Below are positions 43,571 through 52,512 of a stretch of DNA of 64,000 nt, one piece after another (position 1 is the stretch's first letter; every line of letters begins with the position of its first letter). A program made the position numbers and the translations under genes. The DNA lies in contig QHBK01000019.1 of NCBI GenBank assembly GCA_003244105.1, positions 62,001 through 126,000 on the forward strand, given 5' to 3'. Source of the DNA: Candidatus Eremiobacter antarcticus. GTDB taxonomy: Bacteria > Vulcanimicrobiota > Vulcanimicrobiia > Eremiobacterales > Eremiobacteraceae. The notes beneath the pieces are model-generated. The model was not told the DNA's origin, ran no database searches, and worked only from the letters and a program-made list of their open reading frames with translations.

Positions 43571-44287
43571 TCCCCGACTTTCTTGGTCCAGCAAACGCCG
43601 TGCTCGCTCGAACACGGCGTTTAGCATTTCCTGACTGAGTTTGCCAGTGTTCGTGTTCTGCCGGCTCGGGTGGTAGGAGCTGAGCAGAACGAGCCGGGGA
43701 CCGGCAGCGGCTTGCAACTCGTATTGAAGGTCGTGACCGAACTTGGGCTTGGCGCGGGAATCGTGCAAACCGTAGCCCCGCCGCTGCAGCTGCCGGACGA
43801 TCACGTCGAAGGCGATCTGTCCGAGCGCCACAACCACTCGCACCTCGCTGAGCGCGTTCAGCTCGCGCTCGAGGTGTACGGAGCAATTGGAGATCTGGCG
43901 TGGCGTGGGCCTGTTCCCCGGCGGCGCACAACGCAGCACTGCCGTCATGTAGCAATCCACCAAGCTGTAACCGTCGTCGCGTCTGCCTGAATAGGGTTGC
44001 GTGGCGAACCCAACCGGGTGCAGCGCTCGCGCGAGCCAGTTCGCGGAGCCGTCGCCCGTGAACATACGCCCGGTCCGGTTGCCGCCGTGCGCCGCAGGCG
44101 CCAGCCCGACGATGAGCAGCCGCGCGTGCGGGTCGCCGAACGGCGGAACAGGCTTGCCCCAGTACACGTCGGAGGCGAACTCGCGCTTGCGCTCGCGCGC
44201 AATGGAAGCGCAATATGCGCGCAGCTCCGGGCAGCGCGCGCATCTGACGACGCTGCGCTGTATGGCAGAAAACGTGTCGCTATCCAT
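43541..44287 (-). CDS. udgB: Type 5 uracil-DNA glycosylase (UdgB)
   Basis: 248 residues. CARCPELRAYCASIA starts an iron-sulfur-type N-terminus. Motif 1 is GLAPAAHGGNRTGRMFTGDG, the family-5 signature (AHGANRTGR type), and motif 2 is SYHPSRQNTNTGKL. It removes uracil and other deaminated bases from DNA. The four cluster Cys are plausible (CARCPEL region, LRCAPP, NCSVH). ATG 44287 overlaps the stop of the upstream channel gene by eight bases; the 3' end overlaps the small Ser-rich gene on the other strand. Confidence 0.93.
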   Translation of the reverse strand: MDSDTFSAIQRSVVRCARCPELRAYCASIARERKREFASDVYWGKPVPPFGDPHARLLIVGLAPAAHGGNRTGRMFTGDGSANWLARALHPVGFATQPYSGRRDDGYSLVDCYMTAVLRCAPPGNRPTPRQISNCSVHLERELNALSEVRVVVALGQIAFDVIVRQLQRRGYGLHDSRAKPKFGHDLQYELQAAAGPRLVLLSSYHPSRQNTNTGKLSQEMLNAVFERARRLLDQESRGLPAFAAAPL

Positions 44288-45317
44288 CGGCGTGACGCCG
44301 TTCGATCGGCGAGCGGTCGCCGATCCATTGAGCCGGCACGATCGCCCAGTACGTGGCCATGGCGTTGAGCTGACCAGAATACTCCACCCGCAAGCGCTGA
44401 AACGTCGCCCACCCCTCCTGGGCATTGACGAGAGCATAGCCGGCGGCAGCCAAGCGCTGGCGAGCCGACTCGTACTCGCCAAACTCGACCCCCACATTTG
44501 GTCCGCCGTTCACACGGAAATACTTCGCGATGTCGTTTGTGAGGTGCGATCCGACGTTGTGCATGAGCACTGCTTGTCCCCGCGGCACGCCTTCGATGGA
44601 AGAGATGATGAGCGTCGATGCGTCGAGCATGGCGCCCAAAGCGGCCAGCCACGAGACGTCGACGTGGCTGGAGCGGAAAAACGCTAGAATCGGATAGGCC
44701 AGGTGGGTATCCAAGACTTCGGCCGCCCACTCTTGGCCTCGCTTGAACAGGTCGGGCAGGTCGTCCACCAGCAGCAAGCCCGCGTGCGTCTCCAGGAGCG
44801 AGACCCCTGAGGCCGGCGCTCCGCCGCGCGCGTCGAGCGTCACGACGAACACTTCGCGCCGCTGGAACGATGCGAACAGAGAGAAAAGGAAGGTCAAGAC
44901 GATAGCGACGGTGCCCAAGCCGGCGGCGCCGGCGCTGAGAGCGAAGAACCTCGCAGGACCGGCGGTGGCGACGATGTCGCCGAAGCCGATGGTCAGCAGT
45001 GCCGTCCCCGCGAAGTACGCCGCGTCACCCAAGCTGCCGAGCGGAGGTCGCATCTCGGAGCGCAAGCCGTAGAACATCAGCGCATAGCCGAAGATGAGCG
45101 CGATCAACCACACGATGAGCAACAGGATGACGTTGAACGGCGCGAACATCGCCAGAAAAGCGTCTTGGCGCTCCGCCGGCTGCATGCGCAGACCGGCACT
45201 GCGCCATGCGGCCCACGCGTAGCGTATGAGACGGGGGCTGACGCGCCAATCCCAGCGAACCGCTCGAGGCACGACGACCGAGGCGAAGACATCGATGAGG
45301 ATGAGGGTGACGATCAA
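44280..45317 (-). CDS. Two-transmembrane potassium channel-like protein
   Basis: 345 residues. A first helix is followed by NVILLLIVWLIALIFGYALM, a pore loop with the selectivity filter TIGFGDIVA (TxGFGD), then a last hydrophobic helix (LGTVAIVLTFLFSLFASF). The remaining 190 residues are cytoplasmic and match no RCK domain I can name. TTG 45317 is used; upstream in the same frame, ATA at 45359 is preceded by GAGGAAAGG and would add a fuller first helix, so the gene may start there. Translationally coupled to udgB. Confidence 0.8.
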   Translation of the reverse strand: MIVTLILIDVFASVVVPRAVRWDWRVSPRLIRYAWAAWRSAGLRMQPAERQDAFLAMFAPFNVILLLIVWLIALIFGYALMFYGLRSEMRPPLGSLGDAAYFAGTALLTIGFGDIVATAGPARFFALSAGAAGLGTVAIVLTFLFSLFASFQRREVFVVTLDARGGAPASGVSLLETHAGLLLVDDLPDLFKRGQEWAAEVLDTHLAYPILAFFRSSHVDVSWLAALGAMLDASTLIISSIEGVPRGQAVLMHNVGSHLTNDIAKYFRVNGGPNVGVEFGEYESARQRLAAAGYALVNAQEGWATFQRLRVEYSGQLNAMATYWAIVPAQWIGDRSPIERRHADG

Positions 45318-45393
45318 AAGCCCGGCGGCGACCAGCGCGAATTGCGATGCTGAGGTTATGGCCTTTCCTCTCTAGAAGGGGCTGCGCTGTTGC

Positions 45394-45941
45394 ATGGTCA
45401 TGAGTAGCGACCACCGGTCGACACACCAACCGATCATACGGACCGTACGGCTGGCGCTGCGCGAGTTCGCATCGTCAGATTTCGATGAGCTCTACGCCAT
45501 GTTCAACGACCCCTTGGTCATGCGCTACTATCCTGCGTGCAAAAGCCGGCAAGAGACGAGGCGTGGTTGGACTGGGCCGCCTCATCCTATGCAAAGAACG
45601 GTCATGGGCTGTGGGCGGTCGAGTTCAACGAGACTGGGCTTTTCGCAGGTCAGTGCGGGCTCATCTCTCAGGTGGTCGAGGGCATCCCCGAAGTGGAGAT
45701 CGGCTATCTCCTCAAGAGCTGCTACTGGCACCACGGCTATGCCACCGAGGCGGCAGCAGCTTGTCGCGATTACGGATTCCACGCATTAGGAAAAGATTCG
45801 CTGATCTCGCTTATCAGGCCGGAGAACACACCATCGCGCCGGGTGGCCGAACGCGTCGGCATGACCATTGAGAAGAAGACACTGCATCGCAAAATCGAGC
45901 ACTTCCTCTACCGGCTCAGACGCCCGCTTGAGAGCGGCTAG
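45394..45941 (+). pseudogene. GNAT acetyltransferase (RimJ/RimL-like) with a one-base frameshift
   Basis: The first frame encodes TVRLALREFASSDFDELYAM and FNDPLVMRYYPA, the usual start of a RimJ/RimL-type N-acetyltransferase. After about 45536 the protein goes on in another frame: KPARDEAWLDWAASSYAK, GHGLWAVEF, EIGYLLKSCYWHHGYATEAA (acetyl-CoA loop) and RPENTPSRRVAERVGM. One missing base explains it. Without correction the product would be inactive. Confidence 0.83.
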
Positions 45942-45950
45942 CCTAGCTCG

Positions 45951-48900
45951 TTAGGAGCAGCCCATGCTGCGGCCGCAGCTGTCGCACACGTAGCACGTGC
46001 CGTTGCGGCGCGTCAGCGATCCGCACACGTCGCACATCGGCGCGTCGCCCATGAGGGACGCCATCTGCGCCTCCCGTGAACGCAGCGCGTTGAGTTGGGC
46101 GGCCACTTGCGGGTTCGGCGGCGCAGCGGCAGCGCGGTTCTTTGCTTCAGACCCCGCGCGACCGTTGGTCTTCTTTGCGCCCACGCCTGAATTGCCGGCT
46201 TGCGGCTCCGCCGCAGCCGGCTTGGCAGAGCGCAGGTCGTCGAGCGCCTGGGCAGCGCTGACGCGCGCTTCGAAGTCCCCATGCGCGTCTTCGCCGGCGT
46301 GCGTTTGATCGACGTCTTCGTCTTCAGGCTTGATCTGCACGAAATCGGTGCGCTTGAGATACTCCATGCCGAGCACGCGGAAGATGTAATCGACGACGCT
46401 CGTGCAGTGCTTGATGTTGGGGTGATCGACGAAGCCGTTGGGCTCGAAGCGCGTGAAGATGAACTTGTCGACGAACTCCTCGAGGGGCACGCCGTACTGC
46501 AAGCCGATGGAAACGGCGATGGCAAAGCAGTTCATGAGGCTGCGGAAGGACGCGCCCTCCTTATGCATGTCGACGAAGATCTCGCCGAGCGTGCCGTCGG
46601 CGTATTCGCCCGTCCGCAAGAACAGCGTATGACCCGAGATCTTCGCCTTCTGAGTCCAACCTCGCCGCTTGGCGGGCAGCCGGTTGCGCTCGAGCGCTTG
46701 TGCGACCTTGCGCTTGAAGTCGGTGTTGGTCGCGTTCGCCAAGATGCGTTGGGCGGCAGCAAGGATCTCGTCCGGCCGCAGCTCCTCGGCCCGCTGTCGG
46801 CGTGCCTCCTCGAGCTGCCGAGCGAACTCTTCAGAAAGCGCGAGCTGTCGGTCCGAGCCTGTGTCCTTGTCCGACTTGTTCGAGAGCGGCTGCGAAAGCT
46901 TGGACCCATCTCGATACAAGGCGATCGATTTCAGTCCGAGGTCCCACGAGCGCATGTAGGCCTCTTTGATGTCGTCGACGGTAGCCTCGTTCGGAAGGTT
47001 GATCGTCTTGGACAAGGCGCCTGAGATCATGGGCTGCGCTGCGGCCATCATCCGCACGTGGCCCATGTGGTGGATGAAGCGGCGCCCTAACCGGCCGCAT
47101 TTGTTGGCGCAGTCGAAGACCGCGTAGTGCTCCTCCTTGAGATGCGGCGCGCCCTCAACAGTCATGGTGCCGCACACATAGTTCGTCGCAGCCTCGATCT
47201 CGTCGCGCGTGAAGCCGAGGTGCTTGAGCAAGTCGAAATCGGCCGCCTCGTACTGCTGCGCGCTGAAGCCCAAGCGCTGCAGCGACTCCTCCCCCAGCGT
47301 CCACTGGTTGAAGGCAAAGCTCAGGTCGAAGACGGTGGGCAGCGCCTTCTCGATTTTCGCGATGTCATCGTCGCTGAAACCCCGGGCGCGCAATGTCTCC
47401 GCGTTCACGTAAGGAGCGCCGTACAGAGAACCGGAGCCGTTGGCGTAGCGCACGATGTCGGAGATCTGCTCATTGCCATAACCCAGGTGGCGCAAGGCAA
47501 GAGGAATCGACTGGTTGATGATCTTGAAGTAGCCGCCGCCCGCGAGCTTTTTGAACTTGACGAGCGCGAAGTCGGGCTCAATGCCGGTGGTATCGCAGTC
47601 CATGAGCAGCGCAATGGTGCCAGTGGGAGCGATGCAGGTCGCTTGCGCGTTGCGATAGCCGTATCGCTCCCCCAGAGCCACGGCGCGGTCCCAACATTCG
47701 CGCGCCGCCGACAAGATATACGGCGGGCATAACCCCGCGTCGACGCCCATCGGCACGACCGAAAGGCCTTCGTACTCGGACGCAGCCGCGTTATACGCCG
47801 CGCGTCTGTGGTTGCGCATGACGCGCAGCATCGGTTCCGCGTTCTCTTTGTATCTCGAGAACGGACCCAGGTGTGACGCCATCTCAGCCGAGGCGGCGTA
47901 TGACTCGCCCGTCAGAATGGCGGAGATGGCGCCGGTCAACGCAAGCGCGCGCGGCGAATCGTACGGTATGCCGGAGACCATGAGCAGCGTGCCCAGGTTG
48001 GCGTAGCCGAGACCGAGCGTGCGATACTCATAGGACTTGCGCGCGATCTCCGGGCTGGGGAACTGCGCCATGAGCACCGAGATCTCCAACACGATCGTCC
48101 ACAGCCGGCAGGCGTGCTTGAGGCCGTCGATGTCGAGCCGGTTGTTCTCGGCGTCGTAGAACCTCATCAGGTTGATGCTGGCTAGATTGCACGCGGTGTC
48201 GTCCAAGAACATGTACTCCGAGCACGGGTTGCTGGCTCGGATGCGCCCGCCGGCCGGACACGTGTGCCATGAGTTGATGATGTCGTCGTACTGGATGCCC
48301 GGATCTGCGCACGCCCAGGCGGCCCGCGCGATCTCATCCCACAGGTCTCGCGCGCGCACGCTGCGAGCGACCGTCTTATCGCGCCGCCACAAAAGATCCC
48401 AAGAGCCGTCATTGCGCACCGCGTCGATGAACCTGTCGGGAATGCGCACGGAGTTGTTCGAGTTCTGCCCCGAGACGGTGTTGTATGCCTCGCCCTCATA
48501 GGCGCTCTCGTAGCCAGCGGCGATGAGCGCGGCCACTTTCTTCTCTTCCTCGACCTTCCAGTTGATGAACTTCTGGATATCGGGATGATCGATGTCCAAA
48601 ATCACCATCTTGGCGGCGCGCCGCGTGGTGCCGCCGCTCTTGATGGCGCCTGCGGCTCGGTCTCCGACGCGCAAGAAAGACATGAGCCCGCTGGACGAGC
48701 CGCCGCCCGACAGCTTCTCCCCTTCAGCGCGTATGTTGGAGAAATTCGAACCGCTGCCGCTCCCGAACTTGAAGATGCGCGCTTCCCGCACCCATAAATC
48801 CATGATGCCGTTGTCGTTCACGAGATCGTCTTCGACCGATTGGATGAAGCAGTTGTGCACGACCACGTTGTTGGCCAAGAAGTTGTGGCTCTCGGTCTCG

Positions 48901-49886
48901 ATGTCATAGACGAGCTGCTCGCCCAGCAGGCGCATGGACGTCACGGCGACCTCGCAGAGCGTCGGTGCGACCAGCGTGGATTGCTTCCCGCGCATCCAGC
49001 GTTGCAGCTCTTGCACCGCCGTGCCGCCGGTCGAGGTGGCGTCATCGTGCACCACGAGCGACCCCAGCAACTGCGAGACCTCGGTGTCAAAGCGGCGCAG
49101 GAGCTTCGCGCCCACTTCCAACTCATCCACTCTGCTCCAGATTTTGCCCAACACCGGATCGGAGACCAAGACTCTGTGATCGGCCGTCGCGTCGAGAAAC
49201 TTCCCGAACTCGAGCTCGATGCGCCATACCGGTTTCACGCCGTTGTTCTTCACGGCGACGATCCTCGTGGTAGCGTCCTTGTCATAGACGGTCAGACCGA
49301 TTAGGTTGCGGCTGCAGATCTCGCCGATGGGCATCGCGCCCTCAGGCGCATTGATCTGAGCGTCGCCCGGCAGGCACGCGTGCGGTTGCGGATGAGCGTA
49401 CGAGTCCGTCGCTCGCACGAGATCGACGGTGGCAGGATCGACGTAGTAGTGTCCTTGCGGCGGTCCGGTGATGCCGTACGCGTACGAAAGGCCGGTGTTG
49501 AACCACTGCGGCGAGTTCGGCGCGGCCATCTGGTGGATGAGCATGTGGCTGATCTCAGCGTCGAAGGCGGCCGCGTCGTCGTCGGAATCGAAGTAGTCGT
49601 AGCGCCGTCCCCAATCGGTCCAGCAGCCCGCCATGCGGCGTATCACCTGACGCGCCGATGTCTCCCGTCCGAGCGTTCCATCAGGTTGGGGAACGCCGGC
49701 CTTGCGGAAGTATTTCTGCGCCAAGATATCGGTGGCGACTTGCGACCACTCTTCGGGCACTTCGATGCCGCGCAGCTCGAACACGACGGTGCCGTCCGGC
49801 TCCCGAATGACGGACTCGCGCGTGCTCCAGCGCAGCTCGTCGAGGGGGTCTGTGCCTGCTTTGGTAAAGCGGCGTTGAATCTTCAT
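45951..49886 (-). CDS. nrdJ: Vitamin B12-dependent (class II) ribonucleotide reductase with intein
   Basis: 1311 residues including a 175-residue intein; about 1136 after splicing. It makes deoxyribonucleotides with adenosylcobalamin, so works with or without oxygen. Landmarks: WFNTGLSYAYGI, the extein junction at HPQPHAC-CFIQSV, IFKFGSGSGSNFSNIRA, TGQNSNNSVR-type SGQNSNNSVRIPDRF, SNPCSEYMFLDDTACNLAS, and TGTIALLMDCDTTGIEPDF. The C-terminal zinc/cysteine-rich tail reads MCDVCGSLTRRNGTCYVCDS with CGRSMGC, which carries the shuttle cysteines. ATG 49886 is preferred to an in-frame start at 49934. Two NrdR-like boxes lie upstream. Confidence 0.95.
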   Translation of the reverse strand: MKIQRRFTKAGTDPLDELRWSTRESVIREPDGTVVFELRGIEVPEEWSQVATDILAQKYFRKAGVPQPDGTLGRETSARQVIRRMAGCWTDWGRRYDYFDSDDDAAAFDAEISHMLIHQMAAPNSPQWFNTGLSYAYGITGPPQGHYYVDPATVDLVRATDSYAHPQPHACLPGDAQINAPEGAMPIGEICSRNLIGLTVYDKDATTRIVAVKNNGVKPVWRIELEFGKFLDATADHRVLVSDPVLGKIWSRVDELEVGAKLLRRFDTEVSQLLGSLVVHDDATSTGGTAVQELQRWMRGKQSTLVAPTLCEVAVTSMRLLGEQLVYDIETESHNFLANNVVVHNCFIQSVEDDLVNDNGIMDLWVREARIFKFGSGSGSNFSNIRAEGEKLSGGGSSSGLMSFLRVGDRAAGAIKSGGTTRRAAKMVILDIDHPDIQKFINWKVEEEKKVAALIAAGYESAYEGEAYNTVSGQNSNNSVRIPDRFIDAVRNDGSWDLLWRRDKTVARSVRARDLWDEIARAAWACADPGIQYDDIINSWHTCPAGGRIRASNPCSEYMFLDDTACNLASINLMRFYDAENNRLDIDGLKHACRLWTIVLEISVLMAQFPSPEIARKSYEYRTLGLGYANLGTLLMVSGIPYDSPRALALTGAISAILTGESYAASAEMASHLGPFSRYKENAEPMLRVMRNHRRAAYNAAASEYEGLSVVPMGVDAGLCPPYILSAARECWDRAVALGERYGYRNAQATCIAPTGTIALLMDCDTTGIEPDFALVKFKKLAGGGYFKIINQSIPLALRHLGYGNEQISDIVRYANGSGSLYGAPYVNAETLRARGFSDDDIAKIEKALPTVFDLSFAFNQWTLGEESLQRLGFSAQQYEAADFDLLKHLGFTRDEIEAATNYVCGTMTVEGAPHLKEEHYAVFDCANKCGRLGRRFIHHMGHVRMMAAAQPMISGALSKTINLPNEATVDDIKEAYMRSWDLGLKSIALYRDGSKLSQPLSNKSDKDTGSDRQLALSEEFARQLEEARRQRAEELRPDEILAAAQRILANATNTDFKRKVAQALERNRLPAKRRGWTQKAKISGHTLFLRTGEYADGTLGEIFVDMHKEGASFRSLMNCFAIAVSIGLQYGVPLEEFVDKFIFTRFEPNGFVDHPNIKHCTSVVDYIFRVLGMEYLKRTDFVQIKPEDEDVDQTHAGEDAHGDFEARVSAAQALDDLRSAKPAAAEPQAGNSGVGAKKTNGRAGSEAKNRAAAAPPNPQVAAQLNALRSREAQMASLMGDAPMCDVCGSLTRRNGTCYVCDSCGRSMGCS
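48852..49376 (-). other. Mini-intein in NrdJ (175 residues, no homing endonuclease)
   Basis: The intein begins at the Cys of CLPGDAQINAPEG (block A), has TADHRVLV (block B, TxxH), and ends with VYDIETESHNFLANNVVVHN (blocks F and G) followed by extein Cys. The His-Asn ending and the +1 Cys are all present, so protein splicing should work. There is no LAGLIDADG motif and no room for one. Confidence 0.93.
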
Positions 49887-49958
49887 CGATTTCTTTGGCC
49901 TTTCAACCGGCGACCGTCTGATCTGTCCGAGCACACGTACGTTCGAGCAGCGGAAGAG

Positions 49959-49974
49959 ACACCATCTATAGTGG
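49959..49974. promoter_or_regulatory. NrdR box 1
   Basis: ACACCATCTATAGTGG agrees with the NrdR consensus ACACTATATATAGTGT at 13 of 16 positions. Lies 73 bases before the nrdJ ATG. Confidence 0.65.
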
Positions 49975-49990
49975 TGAGAGGTCGACTTTT

Positions 49991-50006
49991 ACACATTATA
50001 TAGCCA
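49991..50006. promoter_or_regulatory. NrdR box 2
   Basis: ACACATTATATAGCCA agrees with the NrdR consensus at 10-11 of 16 positions, best in the left half. It begins 32 bases after box 1, three helical turns, the spacing typical of tandem NrdR sites. Confidence 0.55.
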
Positions 50007-50032
50007 TTCAGGGCGGTGCGCAACAACTTTCT

Positions 50033-50046
50033 CGAACGCTCGTTCG
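50033..50046. promoter_or_regulatory. LexA-like palindrome in the nrdJ/amidase divergent region
   Basis: CGAACGCTCGTTCG has perfect SOS half-sites (CGAAC, GTTCG) and a four-base spacer that differs from the R-N-R-Y rule at one position. It is in the 295-base region between nrdJ and the amidase gene; apart from this and the two NrdR boxes I see no gene or RNA there. Confidence 0.45.
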
Positions 50047-50181
50047 TACTCATGGCGTGCCTTATGCTACGGCGCATCGGCGGGTTTTCCTCACTTTTCA
50101 TCCACCGAATGCACGGGTTGCGAATATCCCGCAAGCCGAACTCCTGGGGCAGCCGAGCGCTACCGCCGAAGCACGCTCACG

Positions 50182-51213
50182 GTGAAGAAAAAGACAAGGG
50201 TTGCAAAACCGGTCTCAAGCGACCGCCTGTCCGCGCCGCGCGCTCTCGGTCTGTTGGCGTCCCCTAGGGCCAACGGCAGCGTGCTGCGCAAGCCGGGCCA
50301 AACCGTGAGCTTAGCGCTGGCGCAGTTCGCGCCGCGCAAGGGCGATGTCGAAGCGAACCTGCGCACCGTTGAGGGAATCCTGGCCTCGATCGCAGCAGAG
50401 GCGGCCGGCTTTCCGGATGTGGTGGTATTCCCCGAGACCTGTCTCTCAGGGTATTTCGTTGAAGGCGGGGCGCGCGAGGTGGCGCTCAGCGCGCGCGAGC
50501 TCGACCGGCGTCTGCAGAAGATCGCCCGGGCCGCCTGCGCGGGCAAGCGAACCTCGTTCGACGTCGTCATCGGCTTCTACGAAGACGACGGCGGCAAGCT
50601 GTACAACAGCGCCGCCTACCTGACGTTGGGAAAGGCAGGCAGCATTCGCCACGTGCACCGCAAGCTGTTCCTGCCGACGTACGGCATCTTCGACGAAGAG
50701 CGGTTCGTGTCACGCGGCCGCAGCATCAGCGCCTTCGACACGCCTCACGGGCGCGCGTGCATCCTGATCTGCGAAGACGCCTGTCACGCCGTTTCCCTGA
50801 CCGTAGCCGCATTGCGGGGCGCGCAGATCATCTACATACCAAGCGCCTCGCCCGGACGCGGGTTAGAATCGTCCGAGCCCGCCAACGTGCGGCTGTGGCG
50901 CGACATCACAAGAGTCGCCGCAGCCGAGCACGGCGTGTTCGTCGCATACGCCGGTCTCATCGGCTTCGAGGGCGGCAAAGGCTTCACTGGAGCATCCAAA
51001 ATCGTCGGCCCGTTCGGCGATCTCCGCATCGAAGCGCCATTCGACAGCGCTGCCATCGCGCGAGCGACCATCTCGCTGCAAGACGTCAGCGTCGCGCGCG
51101 CCGCGCTGCCCGCGCTTGGCGATCTCGAATCGAACCTAGCCGAGTTCAGCGCGATGTTCGAACAGGAGATGATCCGCCGCCCTGAACGCAGAGGCCGCCA
51201 CGTCAACAGCTGA
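50182..51213 (+). CDS. Carbon-nitrogen hydrolase (nitrilase superfamily amidase)
   Basis: 343 residues. Glu-Lys-Cys triad visible: VVVFPETCLSGYF (Glu), HRKLFLPTYGIFDE (Lys) and CILICEDACHAVS (Cys). The nitrilase fold is complete after a basic N-terminus of about 45 residues. In glutamine-dependent NAD synthetases such a domain is fused to NadE and supplies ammonia. Here it is a separate gene 18 bases before nadE, so it may be the amidotransferase partner; a general amidase is the alternative. GTG start. Confidence 0.88.
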   Translation: MKKKTRVAKPVSSDRLSAPRALGLLASPRANGSVLRKPGQTVSLALAQFAPRKGDVEANLRTVEGILASIAAEAAGFPDVVVFPETCLSGYFVEGGAREVALSARELDRRLQKIARAACAGKRTSFDVVIGFYEDDGGKLYNSAAYLTLGKAGSIRHVHRKLFLPTYGIFDEERFVSRGRSISAFDTPHGRACILICEDACHAVSLTVAALRGAQIIYIPSASPGRGLESSEPANVRLWRDITRVAAAEHGVFVAYAGLIGFEGGKGFTGASKIVGPFGDLRIEAPFDSAAIARATISLQDVSVARAALPALGDLESNLAEFSAMFEQEMIRRPERRGRHVNS

Positions 51214-51231
51214 CACCGCGATGAACGCCTT

Positions 51232-52098
51232 ATGACCGGTGAGCGAAACGGTTCGCCCATTTTCTACCCGGTCGGCGCGCCGGCGGATCCGCTGCGGCTC
51301 GATCCGGCTCTCGTCGAGCGCTGGCTGGTGGCGTTCCTCAAAGACGAGATCGTCCGGCGCCGAGGAATGGCCAAAGCCGTTATCGGCATCTCCGGCGGCG
51401 TGGACTCGGCCGTAGTCGCTTTTCTGTGCGCCAAGGCGCTCGGACCGAATTCCGTCATCGGCGTGAGGATGCCGTACGCGACGTCGAGCAAGCAGAGCCT
51501 GGGTCACGGCGGGTTGGTCATCGCACAAACGGGCATCAAGGATCTCGTCGTGAACATCAGCGACGCAGTCGACGGATATCTTCGGCTCGAGCCCGACGCC
51601 TCGCAGCGCAGGCGTGGAAACGTCATGGCAAGGGTTCGAATGGTCGTGCTGTTTGATCAAGCAGCGAAATGCGCGGGGCTTCCTATCGGCACGGGGAACA
51701 AGTCGGAGCGCATGCTCGGCTACTTCACGTGGCACGCCGATGACTCGCCTCCGATCAACCCCATCGGTGACTTGTTCAAAACTCAGGTCTGGCAACTCGC
51801 CAAGCACCTGGGTGTGCCGCGCGTCATCGTTGAGAAGCCGGCCACCGCCGACTTGATCCGCGGGCAGACCGATGAGGACGATCTCGGCATCAGCTACGAG
51901 CGCGCGGACCGGATCCTACATCTCCTATTGCGGGGATATACCGGGGCTGATATCCTCGATCGAGGTTTCGAAAGGGCGGATGTTGAGATTGTGAGCGCTA
52001 AGGTCAACGCGACGCATTGGAAGCGCCATTTGCCCACCAATGCCGTCGTTTCCGAGACCGCCATCAACGAGTTCTATTTGCGGCCGGTCGACTACTGA
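51232..52098 (+). CDS. nadE: NAD synthetase
   Basis: 288 residues. VIGISGGVDSAVVAFLCAKA (PP-loop for ATP), GVRMPYATSS, GTGNKSERMLGYFT and EKPATADLIRGQTDEDDLG match NadE. It adenylates NaAD and amidates it to NAD. No glutaminase domain is attached, so it needs ammonia or the adjacent amidase. Confidence 0.95.
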   Translation: MTGERNGSPIFYPVGAPADPLRLDPALVERWLVAFLKDEIVRRRGMAKAVIGISGGVDSAVVAFLCAKALGPNSVIGVRMPYATSSKQSLGHGGLVIAQTGIKDLVVNISDAVDGYLRLEPDASQRRRGNVMARVRMVVLFDQAAKCAGLPIGTGNKSERMLGYFTWHADDSPPINPIGDLFKTQVWQLAKHLGVPRVIVEKPATADLIRGQTDEDDLGISYERADRILHLLLRGYTGADILDRGFERADVEIVSAKVNATHWKRHLPTNAVVSETAINEFYLRPVDY

Positions 52099-52113
52099 AA
52101 AGAAGGAAGAACC

Positions 52114-52506
52114 ATGCCCAGGTACCTGCACACATCCATCTTCGTGAATGACATGGATGAATCGATCGATTTCTACACGCGCAAGCTCGGGTTGCGGCTG
52201 CTCGACAAGGCGCATTTCGAAGGCAACGCCGATATGGCGTTCGTGGGAAATGATTGGAACGCGTACATCGAGCTGGTCTACGACCTTGAGGAGCACGAGC
52301 CGTACCAGCACGGCAACCGGTACGAGCATCTCGCGCTCGAGGTCGACGGCGACTTAGGCGAGCTGTGCGAGCGCTTGCGCAAGCAAGGCGTGAAAGTCAT
52401 CAAAGGCCCGAAGAAATCGCCCAGTGGCTCGCGCTCGATCGCCTTTGTCGAGGATCCGAACGGCATACCCGTGGAGCTGCTCGAGCCCAAGAGAGTCGGC
52501 GCATAG
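52114..52506 (+). CDS. gloA: Glyoxalase I (VOC family)
   Basis: 130 residues. LHTSIFVNDMDESIDFYTRK, LGLRLLDKAHFEGNADMAFV, YEHLALEVDGDLGEL and FVEDPNGIPVELLE match lactoylglutathione lyase, with metal ligands His (residue 6), Glu (near 51), His (near 73) and Glu (near 122). It converts methylglyoxal hemithioacetals. AGAAGGAAG ribosome site. Confidence 0.92.
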   Translation: MPRYLHTSIFVNDMDESIDFYTRKLGLRLLDKAHFEGNADMAFVGNDWNAYIELVYDLEEHEPYQHGNRYEHLALEVDGDLGELCERLRKQGVKVIKGPKKSPSGSRSIAFVEDPNGIPVELLEPKRVGA

Positions 52507-52512
52507 TTTTCG

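Noticed and set aside
43257-43638. Alternative longer frames over the Ser-rich small gene
   Set aside because: They lack ribosome sites and have no coherent composition; the 56-codon frame has a strong AGGAG and a clean start and stop.
49883-50134. 83-residue minus-strand frame upstream of nrdJ
   Set aside because: It spans the NrdR and LexA-like sites, has no domain and no ribosome site; it is regulatory DNA.
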